Source of the DNA: Muricauda sp. MAR_2010_75 | GTDB taxonomy: Bacteria > Bacteroidota > Bacteroidia > Flavobacteriales > Flavobacteriaceae | Assembly: GCF_000745185.1 (NCBI RefSeq) | Contig: NZ_JQNJ01000001.1 | Span: forward strand, 3,454,501-3,518,500 | Direction of reading: 5' to 3' | DNA: 64,000 nucleotides | Part shown: in pieces, positions 43,309 to 53,115 of the stretch | Numbering within the stretch: the first letter of the stretch is position 1 | How the letters are laid out: each line of letters starts with the position of its first letter | Program-made: the position numbers and the translations under genes | The notes under the pieces: generated by a model | What the model was told of the DNA's origin: nothing | What the model saw: only the letters and a program-made list of their open reading frames with translations | Database searches by the model: none

Positions 43309-45483
43309 TTAGTAAATGACAGTGGGTTTTATCAAAATCGTCAATTTCTGTTTGGTATCCTCACGCTTTCGTTCACTGAACAACCATTTTATCACGGGGA
43401 TTCGGGCCAAAAAGGGAACACCGCTTCCCGAGTCATTTTTGATCTTTTCCTCAAGCCCGCCCAATATGGCCAGATCTTGGTTCTGCATCCGTATGATGGA
43501 ACTGAATTCCCTTGAGGTCAACCCGGGAGGGGCGTCCTCCTCGATCCGTTCACCACTGAAATCCGATTGGATCACGTTGATGTCCAAGGTCACCTGACCG
43601 TCCCCGGAGACCAAGGGCTTTATGCTCACCCCCAACTCGGCATCAATAGGGGCATAGTTCCGTATTTCCGAGGTGGTGGGCACCTGAGACCCAAAAAAGT
43701 TCTGGTTGGTGATCACATAATAGGTGGTCTCACCAATGGAAAGGTTTGCCCTATGGCCGTTCAAAGTGGATAATTTAGGGGTCGACCGTATCTTGATGTT
43801 CCCGTTTTCCTCCAAGGCCTTTATGGTGGCAAAAAATTCAGGTACGACCCTGCCAATATTGAAGGAACCAAAACCATCAAAACCACCGATCACCTTGTTG
43901 ACCGTTTTGGCCCCAAGGGTGAGATCGGCACGGGGAAATAGGTTGCCTTGGGTCTCCACGGGCTCTTCCCCGATACCCCAACTTATACCCGTCTCCACAA
44001 TGGATGATTTTCTGACCTCGATGATCATCACCTCGATGAGCACAACCGGGACGGGCCTGTCAATCTCGGCAATAAAGTTCTTGAAGCGTTCAATGTTGGC
44101 CGATGGACCACTGACAAAGAAGCTATTGAGCTCAAAATCCACTTTTATGTCCAGTTCGGACTTGATCTCATCAGGCAGAATATTCACAAGGGCCTCTGCG
44201 GTATCCTGGTAGTTGCCAAATCCATTGCCCTGGGTATTGATGGTCCTTTGGTTATTGTAGTTCTGGGACCCACCCTGAAAATTGGAGCCCTGATTGTTGG
44301 AAATATAGTTCACATTCCCCGTATTGGTCCTCCCGGCGGTACGGTACCCCCCTGAATAGGATGTGGGGTCACTTAACAGTTCCACGGACCGGTGCATCAT
44401 CTGTACAATCTCCACCTTCCGCAAACTGAGTTGGTCCGCGGTCCCAAAAAAGTAGATGTTGTTTTCCTTTTTGAAGGTAAAGTTTGTGGACAACTGGGCA
44501 TCCTGTCCATTATTGGTATTTGGATTGCTTCTGGGCCTTGGACGTCCATTTTGTTTGTTTTCGTTGGTGTCCATGGGCTGGCTCTTTTGTTGGCTCTCAA
44601 AAATGTGGGTCAAGAGGTCATCAAAATAAATGTTCTTGGCATTGAAGGTCACTTTTCCTGCCTGTTCCAAAGGGGTGGCGGTATAGACATCCAATTTAAG
44701 GTCCAAAGCCAATGATTCTACAATATTGGAAACCGGGGAATCATTGAAATCCACATTGAGGATCTTGTTGACCGTGTCCAAAACTTCATAGTACATGCCC
44801 TTTTTAAGTCTCTGGGCCTTGAAAGCACCATCTTGTGCTTCCAATGCACTGAACAGGAAAAACCCATCCCTTGATTTTGAATGGGAGAGACCGTTCAACT
44901 GGGCGATCTTCTCCATGGCCGTATCAAAGGGAACGTTGTTCAAGTAGATGTTCAGTGGCTTGTTCTTTAGATTGTTGGCATATAGCAAATTCTTTCCAGA
45001 GCTGTCCATGATCCTTCGGAAAACCCGTTCCAATTGAATGTCGTTCACATCAAGGGAGATATGTTGGGTTGTAGGATCCAATTGGACCAAAAATGTTTTT
45101 TCAACAACTTCTGGTTGAGGAGGGATAAAGCGCTTTATGGCCAAGATGCTTCCCGTGAAGTCTATGGTCAGGTTGTATTCCTTACACAGAAAGACCATTA
45201 GGTCGGAAATGGTCACATTGGAAAAATTGTTGACAATGGTGATATTGGCAATATCATTGGACACACTCAGATTAAGATTATGGACCTTGGAAACGGCAAT
45301 CAGAAAATTGGGAAGGGTCACGTTGGAAACGTTGACCTCCAGTTTTAGGGTCTCATTGTAGGATGGATTGTCCACAGCAAGAACTTCCAGATTGTTCTTG
45401 ATGGTCTGGATCCGGTCGTTCCCATATTGGGCAAAGACCAGAGATCCAATAAAAAATATGAGTATGGTAATGGTTTTTTTCAT
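43309..45483 (-). CDS. Secretin (type II secretion / type IV pilus outer-membrane channel)
   Basis: 724 residues with signal peptide MKKTITILIFFIGSLVFAQ. N-terminal STN-like and secretin N domains follow (about residues 50-300), including VNDIQLERVFRRIMDSSGKNLLY, then a Gln/Asn/Gly-rich insertion near 310-420. The secretin C-terminal pore domain is at about 480-724: VLIEVMIIEVRKSS, PEFFATIKALEENGNIKIRSTPKL and the hallmark VPFLARIPVIKWLFSERKRE. It forms a multimeric outer-membrane gate. Not a lipoprotein, so a pilotin would be a separate factor. No GspC-like partner is nearby. Confidence 0.93.
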   Translation of the reverse strand: MKKTITILIFFIGSLVFAQYGNDRIQTIKNNLEVLAVDNPSYNETLKLEVNVSNVTLPNFLIAVSKVHNLNLSVSNDIANITIVNNFSNVTISDLMVFLCKEYNLTIDFTGSILAIKRFIPPQPEVVEKTFLVQLDPTTQHISLDVNDIQLERVFRRIMDSSGKNLLYANNLKNKPLNIYLNNVPFDTAMEKIAQLNGLSHSKSRDGFFLFSALEAQDGAFKAQRLKKGMYYEVLDTVNKILNVDFNDSPVSNIVESLALDLKLDVYTATPLEQAGKVTFNAKNIYFDDLLTHIFESQQKSQPMDTNENKQNGRPRPRSNPNTNNGQDAQLSTNFTFKKENNIYFFGTADQLSLRKVEIVQMMHRSVELLSDPTSYSGGYRTAGRTNTGNVNYISNNQGSNFQGGSQNYNNQRTINTQGNGFGNYQDTAEALVNILPDEIKSELDIKVDFELNSFFVSGPSANIERFKNFIAEIDRPVPVVLIEVMIIEVRKSSIVETGISWGIGEEPVETQGNLFPRADLTLGAKTVNKVIGGFDGFGSFNIGRVVPEFFATIKALEENGNIKIRSTPKLSTLNGHRANLSIGETTYYVITNQNFFGSQVPTTSEIRNYAPIDAELGVSIKPLVSGDGQVTLDINVIQSDFSGERIEEDAPPGLTSREFSSIIRMQNQDLAILGGLEEKIKNDSGSGVPFLARIPVIKWLFSERKREDTKQKLTILIKPTVIY

Positions 45484-45486
45484 GTA

Positions 45487-46899
45487 TCAATTGCTTAGCA
45501 GGGGATAGATTTCCTCAATCGACGTTATCCCTTGTCCTAATAGGTCAATAGCGTTGGTCTTTAAGGTGGATAGGCCATTTTCCTGGATATACTGGTCAAT
45601 CTCCAGTTCGTTGTTCTTGATGGATGGTTCCAGTTTTTTGTCCACGGGCAATATTTCATAAATGGCCTTTCGTCCATCATATCCGGTATGGTGACAATGG
45701 TTACATCCCACGGGAATGTAATGATGGGCCAGGTCATTGGGAATGGAAAAATTGGCTGGGAACATATTTTTATCAATGGATTTCTTTTGTTTACAATGGC
45801 TGCAAAGCTTACGCACCAAACGTTGGGCAACGCTCATGTTCAAGGTACTAGCGATGAGAAAAGGGGGAACCCCCATGTCGATCAATCTTGAAATGGTGGC
45901 CCATGCTGAATTCGTATGTATAGTGGACAGTACCAAATGACCGGTCAATGCGGCCCTGATGGCCATGTTGGCCGTTTTTACATCCCTGATCTCCCCGACC
46001 ATGATAATGTCCGGATCCTGTCTCAAAAAGGTCCGGAGGGAGCTCGCAAAGTCCAACCCAATGTTTTCCTTTAACTGAACCTGGTTGATACCCTCAAGGG
46101 TATATTCAATCGGGTCCTCAATGGTAAGGATGTTGGTGGAACCGTTGTTCAACAATTTCAGTGTGGCATATAGGGTCGTGGTCTTACCGGAACCCGTTGG
46201 GCCCGATATCAAAACAATGCCGTTGGGTTTTTTGATCCCTTCCTTATATCGGGTCAGTTCCATTTCGGTCATTCCAAGGTCATCAAGGTTCACTGTTCCC
46301 GTATCCCGGCTCAATATCCGGAGCACCAACTTCTCACCATGCAGGGTGGGCAGGGAGGAAACCCGGATATCGAATTCCTCCCCATTGGAGTTTATGGAGA
46401 TACGACCGTCCTGCGGCAATCTTTTCTCCGCGATGTCAAGATTGGCCCTGATCTTTATTTTGTTGACCATGGTGGGGTAGTCCGGAAGGGGAATGGAATA
46501 GTATTCCAGTAGTTTTCCATCCAACCGCAACCGTACTCTGCACGTGTTCTCATAGGGCTCAAAATGGATATCACTACTGCCAATGGCCTTGGCCTCAAGG
46601 AGCATCTTTTCCAAAAAGTCGTTGGTATATGTCAGCTGATCGGTGCCCTGCTGCTTCCGTTGCCTATAGTTTGTGGTCAGGTATTGTTGGAGCTCTTCGG
46701 GGGCACATTGTTCCAATGACACCTGTGAATCCAAGACAATGTTCAACTCGGCCAAGAGTTCTTGCAGTGAAGTGCTGTCGGTCTTCAGCACCAGCCCATG
46801 TTCACCTTTTGATACAGGGACCACCCTATAATGAAAGGCTTGGTCGGCAGAGATGAACTGCTGTAGATTGGGAGGTATTTTATAATCGGTTTGTTGCAT
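45487..46899 (-). CDS. gspE: GspE/PulE-family secretion ATPase
   Basis: 470-residue cytosolic hexameric ATPase powering pseudopilus assembly. The N-terminal domain is short. It has Walker A ISGPTGSGKTTTLYATL (about 235-251), the Asp box, Walker B RQDPDIIMVGEIRD, the His box ALTGHLVLSTIHTN, and the tetracysteine zinc motif CSHC...CNHCHHTGYDGRKAIYEI near 366-410. The zinc module identifies the GspE/PilB (assembly) type rather than a PilT retraction motor. It lies 3 bp before the secretin gene and starts at the base after the prepilin-peptidase gene's coding block. Confidence 0.94.
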   Translation of the reverse strand: MQQTDYKIPPNLQQFISADQAFHYRVVPVSKGEHGLVLKTDSTSLQELLAELNIVLDSQVSLEQCAPEELQQYLTTNYRQRKQQGTDQLTYTNDFLEKMLLEAKAIGSSDIHFEPYENTCRVRLRLDGKLLEYYSIPLPDYPTMVNKIKIRANLDIAEKRLPQDGRISINSNGEEFDIRVSSLPTLHGEKLVLRILSRDTGTVNLDDLGMTEMELTRYKEGIKKPNGIVLISGPTGSGKTTTLYATLKLLNNGSTNILTIEDPIEYTLEGINQVQLKENIGLDFASSLRTFLRQDPDIIMVGEIRDVKTANMAIRAALTGHLVLSTIHTNSAWATISRLIDMGVPPFLIASTLNMSVAQRLVRKLCSHCKQKKSIDKNMFPANFSIPNDLAHHYIPVGCNHCHHTGYDGRKAIYEILPVDKKLEPSIKNNELEIDQYIQENGLSTLKTNAIDLLGQGITSIEEIYPLLSN

Positions 46900-47388
46900 T
46901 TATAGGATATATAGGGATGGTGAAAACGGTAGATGGGCCAATAGGATAATAGCGATCAAATAAATTCCCATAAGTCCTGCCAAGGGTACTGTTTCAGCTT
47001 TTTTAATCAGTCGAAGGAAGGCAAAGGCGATCAGGGAAAAGCAAATGGAACCCACAAAGAGCAGGATAAAGGTCACTGTGGGAAATCCTAAGGCAAAGGC
47101 GAACATAAAGAGCATGTCACCCGATCCAAAACTGACGTCCAAGAAATCTTTTTTGAAGATGTATTTGGTGACCAGGAACAATATCAATAGTACACAACTG
47201 ACCAAGATGACATTGCATGCTACAAAAAACACAAAAGCATTGGTCCCCACATGGGATATATGGATGCCGGCCAACAATAGGGCAACGATTGGAAAGCATA
47301 TCCAGAGTACAGCCCTTTCTCTAAAATCTTGAAAGGCTATTATGGAGCACCCTGCCATAGTAAGGAGTTCTAGGATTACCACCATCAA
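46900..47388 (-). CDS. A24-family prepilin peptidase, peptidase domain only
   Basis: 162 residues, about five membrane helices. The two catalytic Asp residues of A24 aspartic peptidases are visible in IIAFQDFRERAVLW (Asp near 22) and FGSGDMLFMFAFALGFP (GxGD, near 90). The N-terminal methyltransferase domain of PilD/GspO is missing, as in archaeal and TadV-type peptidases. It would cleave the leader of the pseudopilin encoded 4 bp upstream (overlapping). This close pairing supports the assignment. Confidence 0.82.
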   Translation of the reverse strand: MMVVILELLTMAGCSIIAFQDFRERAVLWICFPIVALLLAGIHISHVGTNAFVFFVACNVILVSCVLLILFLVTKYIFKKDFLDVSFGSGDMLFMFAFALGFPTVTFILLFVGSICFSLIAFAFLRLIKKAETVPLAGLMGIYLIAIILLAHLPFSPSLYIL

Positions 47389-47798
47389 TCTTTGATAAGC
47401 TGTTTGGGATTGCCATTTTCATCGATTTCCCAAACATTGAGAATTCCATCACCATCAAAATCCGTGATGGCCTCGGCCCTTGCCTTAAATGAGGCATTTG
47501 TGGCCGATACAATTTCGTACCTATAATTGGCAGTGCCATTTTCCTTTACCGTTTTTGGGGCCACAAAATCCAGTTCGTTCATATCAAGGGTGTACTTACT
47601 GTACAGATACCGATAAGTTGTCTGGGAATTGTAAAGAGCCTTTAATTGGGTCTGTGCTTCAATACTTTTGGCCTTGGATATCAGGGGCATCAAGTTGGGC
47701 AGGGCAAGCAAGAGCAGTATACCGATAATGGCCAGGACGATCAAGGTTTCCTGAAGGTTCAGGGCCTTAAGTTTTTGGTTGAAGAATTGTAGAGTCAT
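47385..47798 (-). CDS. Major pseudopilin (GspG-like)
   Basis: 137 residues. A short basic leader ends KLKALNLQETLIVLAIIGILLLLALP, a type IV pilin-like signal with Glu at position +5 if cleaved between Ala and Leu; the usual Gly-Phe at the cleavage site is not present. A soluble domain follows with the C-terminal calcium-type loop DFDGDGILNVWEIDENGNP, as in GspG. It is the first gene of the operon and the only pseudopilin seen; minor pseudopilins GspH-K are absent. Confidence 0.85.
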   Translation of the reverse strand: MTLQFFNQKLKALNLQETLIVLAIIGILLLLALPNLMPLISKAKSIEAQTQLKALYNSQTTYRYLYSKYTLDMNELDFVAPKTVKENGTANYRYEIVSATNASFKARAEAITDFDGDGILNVWEIDENGNPKQLIKD

Positions 47799-47919
47799 AC
47801 GTGGTCAAAACAGATTTGGTAGTAGAAATAACTTAAAAAAAGTAGGAATATTATACAAAAAATATAATAAAATAAAATAATTATTGAAATAATGTAATTC
47901 AACGAAAAAAAGAAAAATA

Positions 47920-47952
47920 TTGTTAAACATTTGAAAATCATTTATATGTTTG
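47920..47952 (+). promoter_or_regulatory. Promoter of the FN3 protein / RHS gene set
   Basis: TTG (47920-47922), 22-nt spacer, TATGTTTG (47945-47952), leaving a leader of about 120 nt that holds a hairpin AGGTGTT/AACACCT near 48025. It is divergent from the secretion operon across 282 bp. Confidence 0.55.
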
Positions 47953-48080
47953 GAACGGTCACTCCCAAATCGGCCAAAAACGAAATACGTAACATTAACC
48001 TACTTATGAAACCTATTTTTCTAAAGGTGTTCATTGAAAACACCTCTGTTAGAACCCATTTAAAAAACCCAAATCTTATC

Positions 48081-49496
48081 ATGAGAAATCTCTTTTCAAA
48101 GGGCCTTGTATTGGTCCTATTTTTTTGTGCCTTTAGTGTCAAGGCCCAAATCGACTATGGGACCATTAAATTGTACAATTCCCTGACCGATCAGGAAATT
48201 TTGAATATTACGAACAGTTCCACCTATGATTTGAACGTGGTTGGGGACAGCCTTAATATAGAAGCGGTACCTCCTGTGCCAGCTTCCGTATCGAGTGTGA
48301 CCTTCACCACGAGTATTGGAGTGGACAACACCGAAAATGTAGCCCCCTATGCGTATCAAAAGGACAATGAAGCAGAAGGTTTTTTTAGTTGGCTTACCTT
48401 GCCGAACTATTTGGATACGGCTATCACGTTTACCATTCAGTATTGGAGTGGAAGTAGCGGAACAGGAACCGAGCTTGGAGATGACGTGTTCACAATTACG
48501 TTTACAAAGCCCACTCCCGACACCCAGAATCCCACAGCCCCCACACTATCAAGTACGGGCCATGCAGTTACAACCGCCGACCTTTCGTGGAGTGGCGCCA
48601 CCGATAATGTTGGGGTCACTGGGTATAAGGTTTTTAAGGACGGTGTTTTGGAGGCCACTCTTGGTACTGTAAGTACGTATCAGGTCACTGGGCTGACAGC
48701 GTCCACTACCTATAGTTTTACAGTGACTGCATTGGATGCGGCAACGAATGAGAGTGCTCCAAGTAATGCGGTATCTGTGACAACCAACAGTTCAGCGGAT
48801 ACGCAAGCACCAACAGCGCCAACATTGTCCAGTTCCGGACAGACCGATACGACAGCAAACTTATCTTGGAGCGGTGCCACAGACAATGTTGGAGTCACGG
48901 GTTATAAAGTTTTCAAAGATGGTGTTTTGGAGATTACTCTTGGTACAGTAAGTAGCTATCAGGTCACGGGGCTGACAGCTTCCACAAGCTATAGTTTTAC
49001 CGTAAGAGCATTGGATGCCGCAGCCATTGAGAGTTCACCTAGTAATGCTGTTTCGGTTACCACCAATGCTGGTTCAGGTGGAGGCAGTTCGGTGTGGACA
49101 GAATCTGGTTCCACGGCCAGTTATACAGGTGAAGTTGCAATTGGTACGACTTCCGTTCCAAGCGGTTATAAACTTGCGGTAGAGGGAAATATTCGTACCC
49201 GAGAAATACGTGTGGACCAAGATACCTGGCCGGATTATGTCTTTACCAAGGATTATGATCTCCCAACTTTGGATGAAATCAAAAAGCACATTGAAGAGAA
49301 GGGCCACCTGCCCAACATTCCTTCAGCTAAGGAAGTTGAGGAAAATGGCGTGGAGCTAGGAAACATGAACCGACTGCTTTTGGAAAAGATTGAGGAGTTG
49401 ACCTTGCATGTTATCAAACAACAACAATTATTGGAAGAGCAACAGATAGAGATGAAGAAGCTGCGGAACCAAATATTACCCATAAAGGTTAAATAA
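48081..49496 (+). CDS. Secreted protein with two FN3 domains and a tail-fibre-like C-terminus
   Basis: 471 residues with signal peptide MRNLFSKGLVLVLFFCAFSVKAQ. It has a beta-rich N-terminal domain (24-145), two almost identical fibronectin type III domains (about 147-330) and a Gly/Ser linker. The C-terminal block contains LAVEGNIRTREIRVDQDTWPDYVF and GHLPNIPSAKEVEENGVELGNMN, ending in a coiled coil. That last block is common in flavobacterial surface proteins and resembles endosialidase-chaperone/tail-fibre ends that trimerise. No type IX sorting domain is seen. Start set at 48081 where the signal peptide begins. Likely structural partner of the following RHS genes. Confidence 0.8.
   Translation: MRNLFSKGLVLVLFFCAFSVKAQIDYGTIKLYNSLTDQEILNITNSSTYDLNVVGDSLNIEAVPPVPASVSSVTFTTSIGVDNTENVAPYAYQKDNEAEGFFSWLTLPNYLDTAITFTIQYWSGSSGTGTELGDDVFTITFTKPTPDTQNPTAPTLSSTGHAVTTADLSWSGATDNVGVTGYKVFKDGVLEATLGTVSTYQVTGLTASTTYSFTVTALDAATNESAPSNAVSVTTNSSADTQAPTAPTLSSSGQTDTTANLSWSGATDNVGVTGYKVFKDGVLEITLGTVSSYQVTGLTASTSYSFTVRALDAAAIESSPSNAVSVTTNAGSGGGSSVWTESGSTASYTGEVAIGTTSVPSGYKLAVEGNIRTREIRVDQDTWPDYVFTKDYDLPTLDEIKKHIEEKGHLPNIPSAKEVEENGVELGNMNRLLLEKIEELTLHVIKQQQLLEEQQIEMKKLRNQILPIKVK
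48519..49070 (+). repeat. Tandem duplication of an FN3-coding unit (about 279 bp x 2)
   Basis: 48519-48797 and 48798-49070 encode nearly the same FN3 domain (both with TANLSWSGATDNVGVTGYKVF-like cores) but differ at many third codon positions, so the duplication is not recent or has been kept apart by drift. Confidence 0.75.
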
Positions 49497-49602
49497 ATTT
49501 CCAGACCTAAAATTGAATCATTTTTGATGTGAGAAAAACATTTCTCAATGGCGTAGCCTTGTCTTTTTTGATTTAGGTGGCAATAAAATTGGTTTTAAAG
49601 TA

Positions 49603-52600
49603 ATGAACAAAAAACAACAAATAATGAAAACATACAGCATTATTTTTTTTAGAAAAGCCATGGTAATTGTGCTGGTTTTAACTGCTGTTGCCTTCAATAC
49701 CTCATTGTTGGCACAAACCAGTGGCATCGATTACGAAAATGAATTAGATAGGATTGCAAATATCCCAAATTCACCGGAATCCATGGCATTTGAACGCTAT
49801 GGGAATATGAGTGCTAACCTATATAATGGAACTCCAGATATAAAGGTCCCCATCCACACTATTAAGGGGAGGGAAATGGAGCTGCCCATTTTTTTGACAT
49901 ATGATGCAACAGGTATAAGAGTTGACGAATTGGCTACCTGGACCGGTGCGGGATGGAACTTAGTCGCAGGCGGCCGTATTAGTAGAATAGTCAATGGATT
50001 ACCTGATGAATATATCAATACAGGAAATGTATATGTCACTCTTCGCGACTCCACTGTGAGAGCAAAGATGGCTGAATTTAAAAACTACACCAATCAATTT
50101 CCAAATTTGACCACAGCTCAAAATTATTTTTCCTTTTTAGAAGATGTAAACACAAATAGTATTGATACACAATTGGATTATTTTTCTGTTAATGTTCCCG
50201 GTTTGTCCGGTACGATTGTTTTTGACCCTGAGCTTAACATGGAGCCTAAAATGTTGGAAAACCCAAGGGTAAAGATTACAATTGAAAAAGACACCACTCC
50301 GAGAGAAATCGAAAAATGGACCATTACAGGAGAAGATGGAAGGGTCTACATTTTTGACCGAGTGGTTGAAACTACTGAAAATCATTTGAACGATGTAGGG
50401 CAAACTGGAGCTGTACTTATTAAATACTATTCAACTTGGATGCTCACTGAAATGGTTTCTCCCAACGGAAAAGATGTTTTTGACTTCACATATACATGGT
50501 TTGATAGGAGACAAATGGATTTGTTTGCTTCATCTGCAAGCCTTGTATTTAACCCGATTTACCCTGGCATCAATTACTATGAAGAGCCAAACGGCAGTAG
50601 TTTTGGGACTGCCTCTACTTACTATTTATCGCAACAGTTTCTAACTGGCATTCAATATAACGGATTTAATGTGGCTACCCTACAATTAGGTGTTCGCTAT
50701 GATACAGATATTGATTCTGCCTTAGATCAAATAACCTTTTATAACACTACTAGTGATGAAATAAAGGAAGTGGATTTTTACTATGGATATTTCAACATGG
50801 ACGGTGTGAATAATCCTTGGGAAAAAGATGCTAATGAGATTCGCTTGAAATTGGATAGTTTGGGAATTAAGGGAAATGATGACGTGGTCTATGAAAAGTT
50901 CCGCTTTGATTATATAAGTCCCGATGTAGTCCCACCAAGAGGTTCAAAAGCACAGGATTACCTGGGGCTTTATAATGGGAAAGGGAATAATACTACACTC
51001 TATACCAAAGTAGAATTAGATGACAAATTTTTTGAAGGTGCGGATCGAGAACCTGATAGTAATTACAGCTCAAAAGGTCTTTTGAGCAGTATAGTTTATC
51101 CTACAGGGGGTAAGACCCAATTTTCGTATGAAGGTCATACAGCATATCATTCTATATCTGAAGAAACAACTCAGGGCTTGGTCGGCGAATCACTTAACTC
51201 CGGTAGCCCCACAACACCCGAATTATATGTGATTAATTCTGCAATCTATTGTGATGATGAATATTTGGACTATGAAATGCCTAAAATTTTAATCAAGTCT
51301 TTCACAGTGCCATATACCGGAGTAAACAAATTTCTGGTTGACTTCGTCGCCTATGGAAATGCAGAGGCATATATTATGAAAGATGATGGAACTTCAGACT
51401 ACAATCATTACTGTGATTTTTATCAGAACATTGGGAATGCTGTCTGGCACTCAAGCTATATTACAGAATCAATTGATTTTGAGCAAGGGGACTATAAATT
51501 ATTATTGCTGTTGGATGATAACTTCACTGGGTATGGTTCAACCAGTATCAATGTTTACAGGCCTGTGACCACCACTGAATTTATAAATGATAATATAGGA
51601 GGCAATCGAATTTCATCTATTTCTGAGTATACCAGGGATGGCAAAAGAGTATCAAGAAAATCCTTTGAATATGAAGATGAAGACGGTAGAAGCACAGGAG
51701 TTATAAACTATTATCCAACCTTGTACTACTTGAAACCGTCTAACCAATTGGTTAGAATGGTTAATTCTCCAAGAGGAGATCAACCTTTTGTAACATACAG
51801 TTCGGTAAAGGAAATTGTTCAGAATTCGGATGTTTTAAACCCAGAAACAATTGGGCATATCCGCTATAAGTACAATATCGGCAATACAGGGGTTTTGCCA
51901 AATTCAAGTTTTCCCTTTGAGAATAATTATACCAGTTGGTTAAGAATTGGGCAACAAAGAGAGAAGTATGTATATGATGTATCAGATAGTTTATTAGTAG
52001 AGGAATACAGGCACCATTTTGAGACCCAAAACTATGCTGTCAATAGTATGGTGGTGTATCAAGATGAAAGTTTCCAAGACAAAATTATTGCCGTTGAGGA
52101 TGTAGATGGAACTGCGGTGCGGTTAAAATATCTGCAAAACAATGAATACACAAGTAATACAATATGTCCAAATGCTACCAATTATGGTTATATAACATGT
52201 TTTAGCAACTCACTTTCTGCGCTTAGAAAAAGAACTGCTTATGCACAGGGATTTGTGGGAGGAGTAGATTCTATATCACAAAAAGAACATTTCCCTTCTT
52301 TGCAAAAGACCATTTCAAGAATTACCACCAACAACTATGACGCCAACGTGGACTACTTACTTAGGAGAACCCTTGTTTCAGATAGTAGAGGAGGAGTTAT
52401 TAACACCTCCTACTATTATCCCAAGGACCAAATTGTAACCGGATACAATTATTTGGAAGATGATAACCAATTTACAGTGGTGATGCGGAAAGAGGTTGAA
52501 AGAAAGCATGGGGCAGTTAAGGATGAAATCCTTGGTGAAGAAAGAGAATACACGAGTCTAAACAATGGTCAAGCGGTAATGCCTTCACAATTACAAATTT

Positions 52601-53106
52601 CAAAGGGAAATGCAGCACCTAGCATTGCCAGTTTTCAATACGATAGCGATCTAAATCTAAAAGATGCTTCAAGGGAATCCGGCCCCAATACAGCCTATGT
52701 TTGGGGTTATGATGAAATGTACCCATTAGCCAAAGGAGAAAACATTTCCAATACAGATTTAGTCGGTGCGATAGGATGGGCCATTAACAATATGGCCAAT
52801 AAACCGGCAGGTGTATCCACAATTGAAGATTTGGTACAGCATATTGGTGATATGGAAACTACATCACAAAAACAAGTTTGGGCAAGTTTCAATTCCAAAC
52901 TTAGAGAGAATCCCGCAGTGGCAAGTGCCATGGTAACCACCTATACTTATAAGCCCATGATAGGGCTAACTAGTATCACTGATGCGATGGAGAACGTATC
53001 CTATTATGAATATGATGCCTTTAATAGGCTAAAGACTGTTAAGGACATCGATGACAATATCACCTCCGATTTTGACTACAATTATAGGAACCAACAACAA
53101 GATTAA
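49603..53106 (+). CDS. Giant exported YD-repeat (RHS-like) protein, first of a pair
   Basis: 1167 residues with signal peptide (FFRKAMVIVLVLTAVAFNTSLLAQ). The N-terminal region PNSPESMAFERYGNMSANLYNGTPDIKVPIHTIKGREMELPIFLTYDATGIRVDELATWTGAGWNL is the SpvB/TcaC-like opening found in flavobacterial RHS systems. The centre is beta-rich, and the C-terminus shows YD repeats (TYTYKPMIGLTSITDAMENVSYYEYDAFNRLKTVKDIDDNITSDFDYNY). No C-terminal toxin or type IX sorting signal. It ends 9 bp before the DUF6443/RHS gene, so the two probably make one shell or complex. Confidence 0.85.
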   Translation: MNKKQQIMKTYSIIFFRKAMVIVLVLTAVAFNTSLLAQTSGIDYENELDRIANIPNSPESMAFERYGNMSANLYNGTPDIKVPIHTIKGREMELPIFLTYDATGIRVDELATWTGAGWNLVAGGRISRIVNGLPDEYINTGNVYVTLRDSTVRAKMAEFKNYTNQFPNLTTAQNYFSFLEDVNTNSIDTQLDYFSVNVPGLSGTIVFDPELNMEPKMLENPRVKITIEKDTTPREIEKWTITGEDGRVYIFDRVVETTENHLNDVGQTGAVLIKYYSTWMLTEMVSPNGKDVFDFTYTWFDRRQMDLFASSASLVFNPIYPGINYYEEPNGSSFGTASTYYLSQQFLTGIQYNGFNVATLQLGVRYDTDIDSALDQITFYNTTSDEIKEVDFYYGYFNMDGVNNPWEKDANEIRLKLDSLGIKGNDDVVYEKFRFDYISPDVVPPRGSKAQDYLGLYNGKGNNTTLYTKVELDDKFFEGADREPDSNYSSKGLLSSIVYPTGGKTQFSYEGHTAYHSISEETTQGLVGESLNSGSPTTPELYVINSAIYCDDEYLDYEMPKILIKSFTVPYTGVNKFLVDFVAYGNAEAYIMKDDGTSDYNHYCDFYQNIGNAVWHSSYITESIDFEQGDYKLLLLLDDNFTGYGSTSINVYRPVTTTEFINDNIGGNRISSISEYTRDGKRVSRKSFEYEDEDGRSTGVINYYPTLYYLKPSNQLVRMVNSPRGDQPFVTYSSVKEIVQNSDVLNPETIGHIRYKYNIGNTGVLPNSSFPFENNYTSWLRIGQQREKYVYDVSDSLLVEEYRHHFETQNYAVNSMVVYQDESFQDKIIAVEDVDGTAVRLKYLQNNEYTSNTICPNATNYGYITCFSNSLSALRKRTAYAQGFVGGVDSISQKEHFPSLQKTISRITTNNYDANVDYLLRRTLVSDSRGGVINTSYYYPKDQIVTGYNYLEDDNQFTVVMRKEVERKHGAVKDEILGEEREYTSLNNGQAVMPSQLQISKGNAAPSIASFQYDSDLNLKDASRESGPNTAYVWGYDEMYPLAKGENISNTDLVGAIGWAINNMANKPAGVSTIEDLVQHIGDMETTSQKQVWASFNSKLRENPAVASAMVTTYTYKPMIGLTSITDAMENVSYYEYDAFNRLKTVKDIDDNITSDFDYNYRNQQQD

Positions 53107-53115
53107 AGTTAAATT

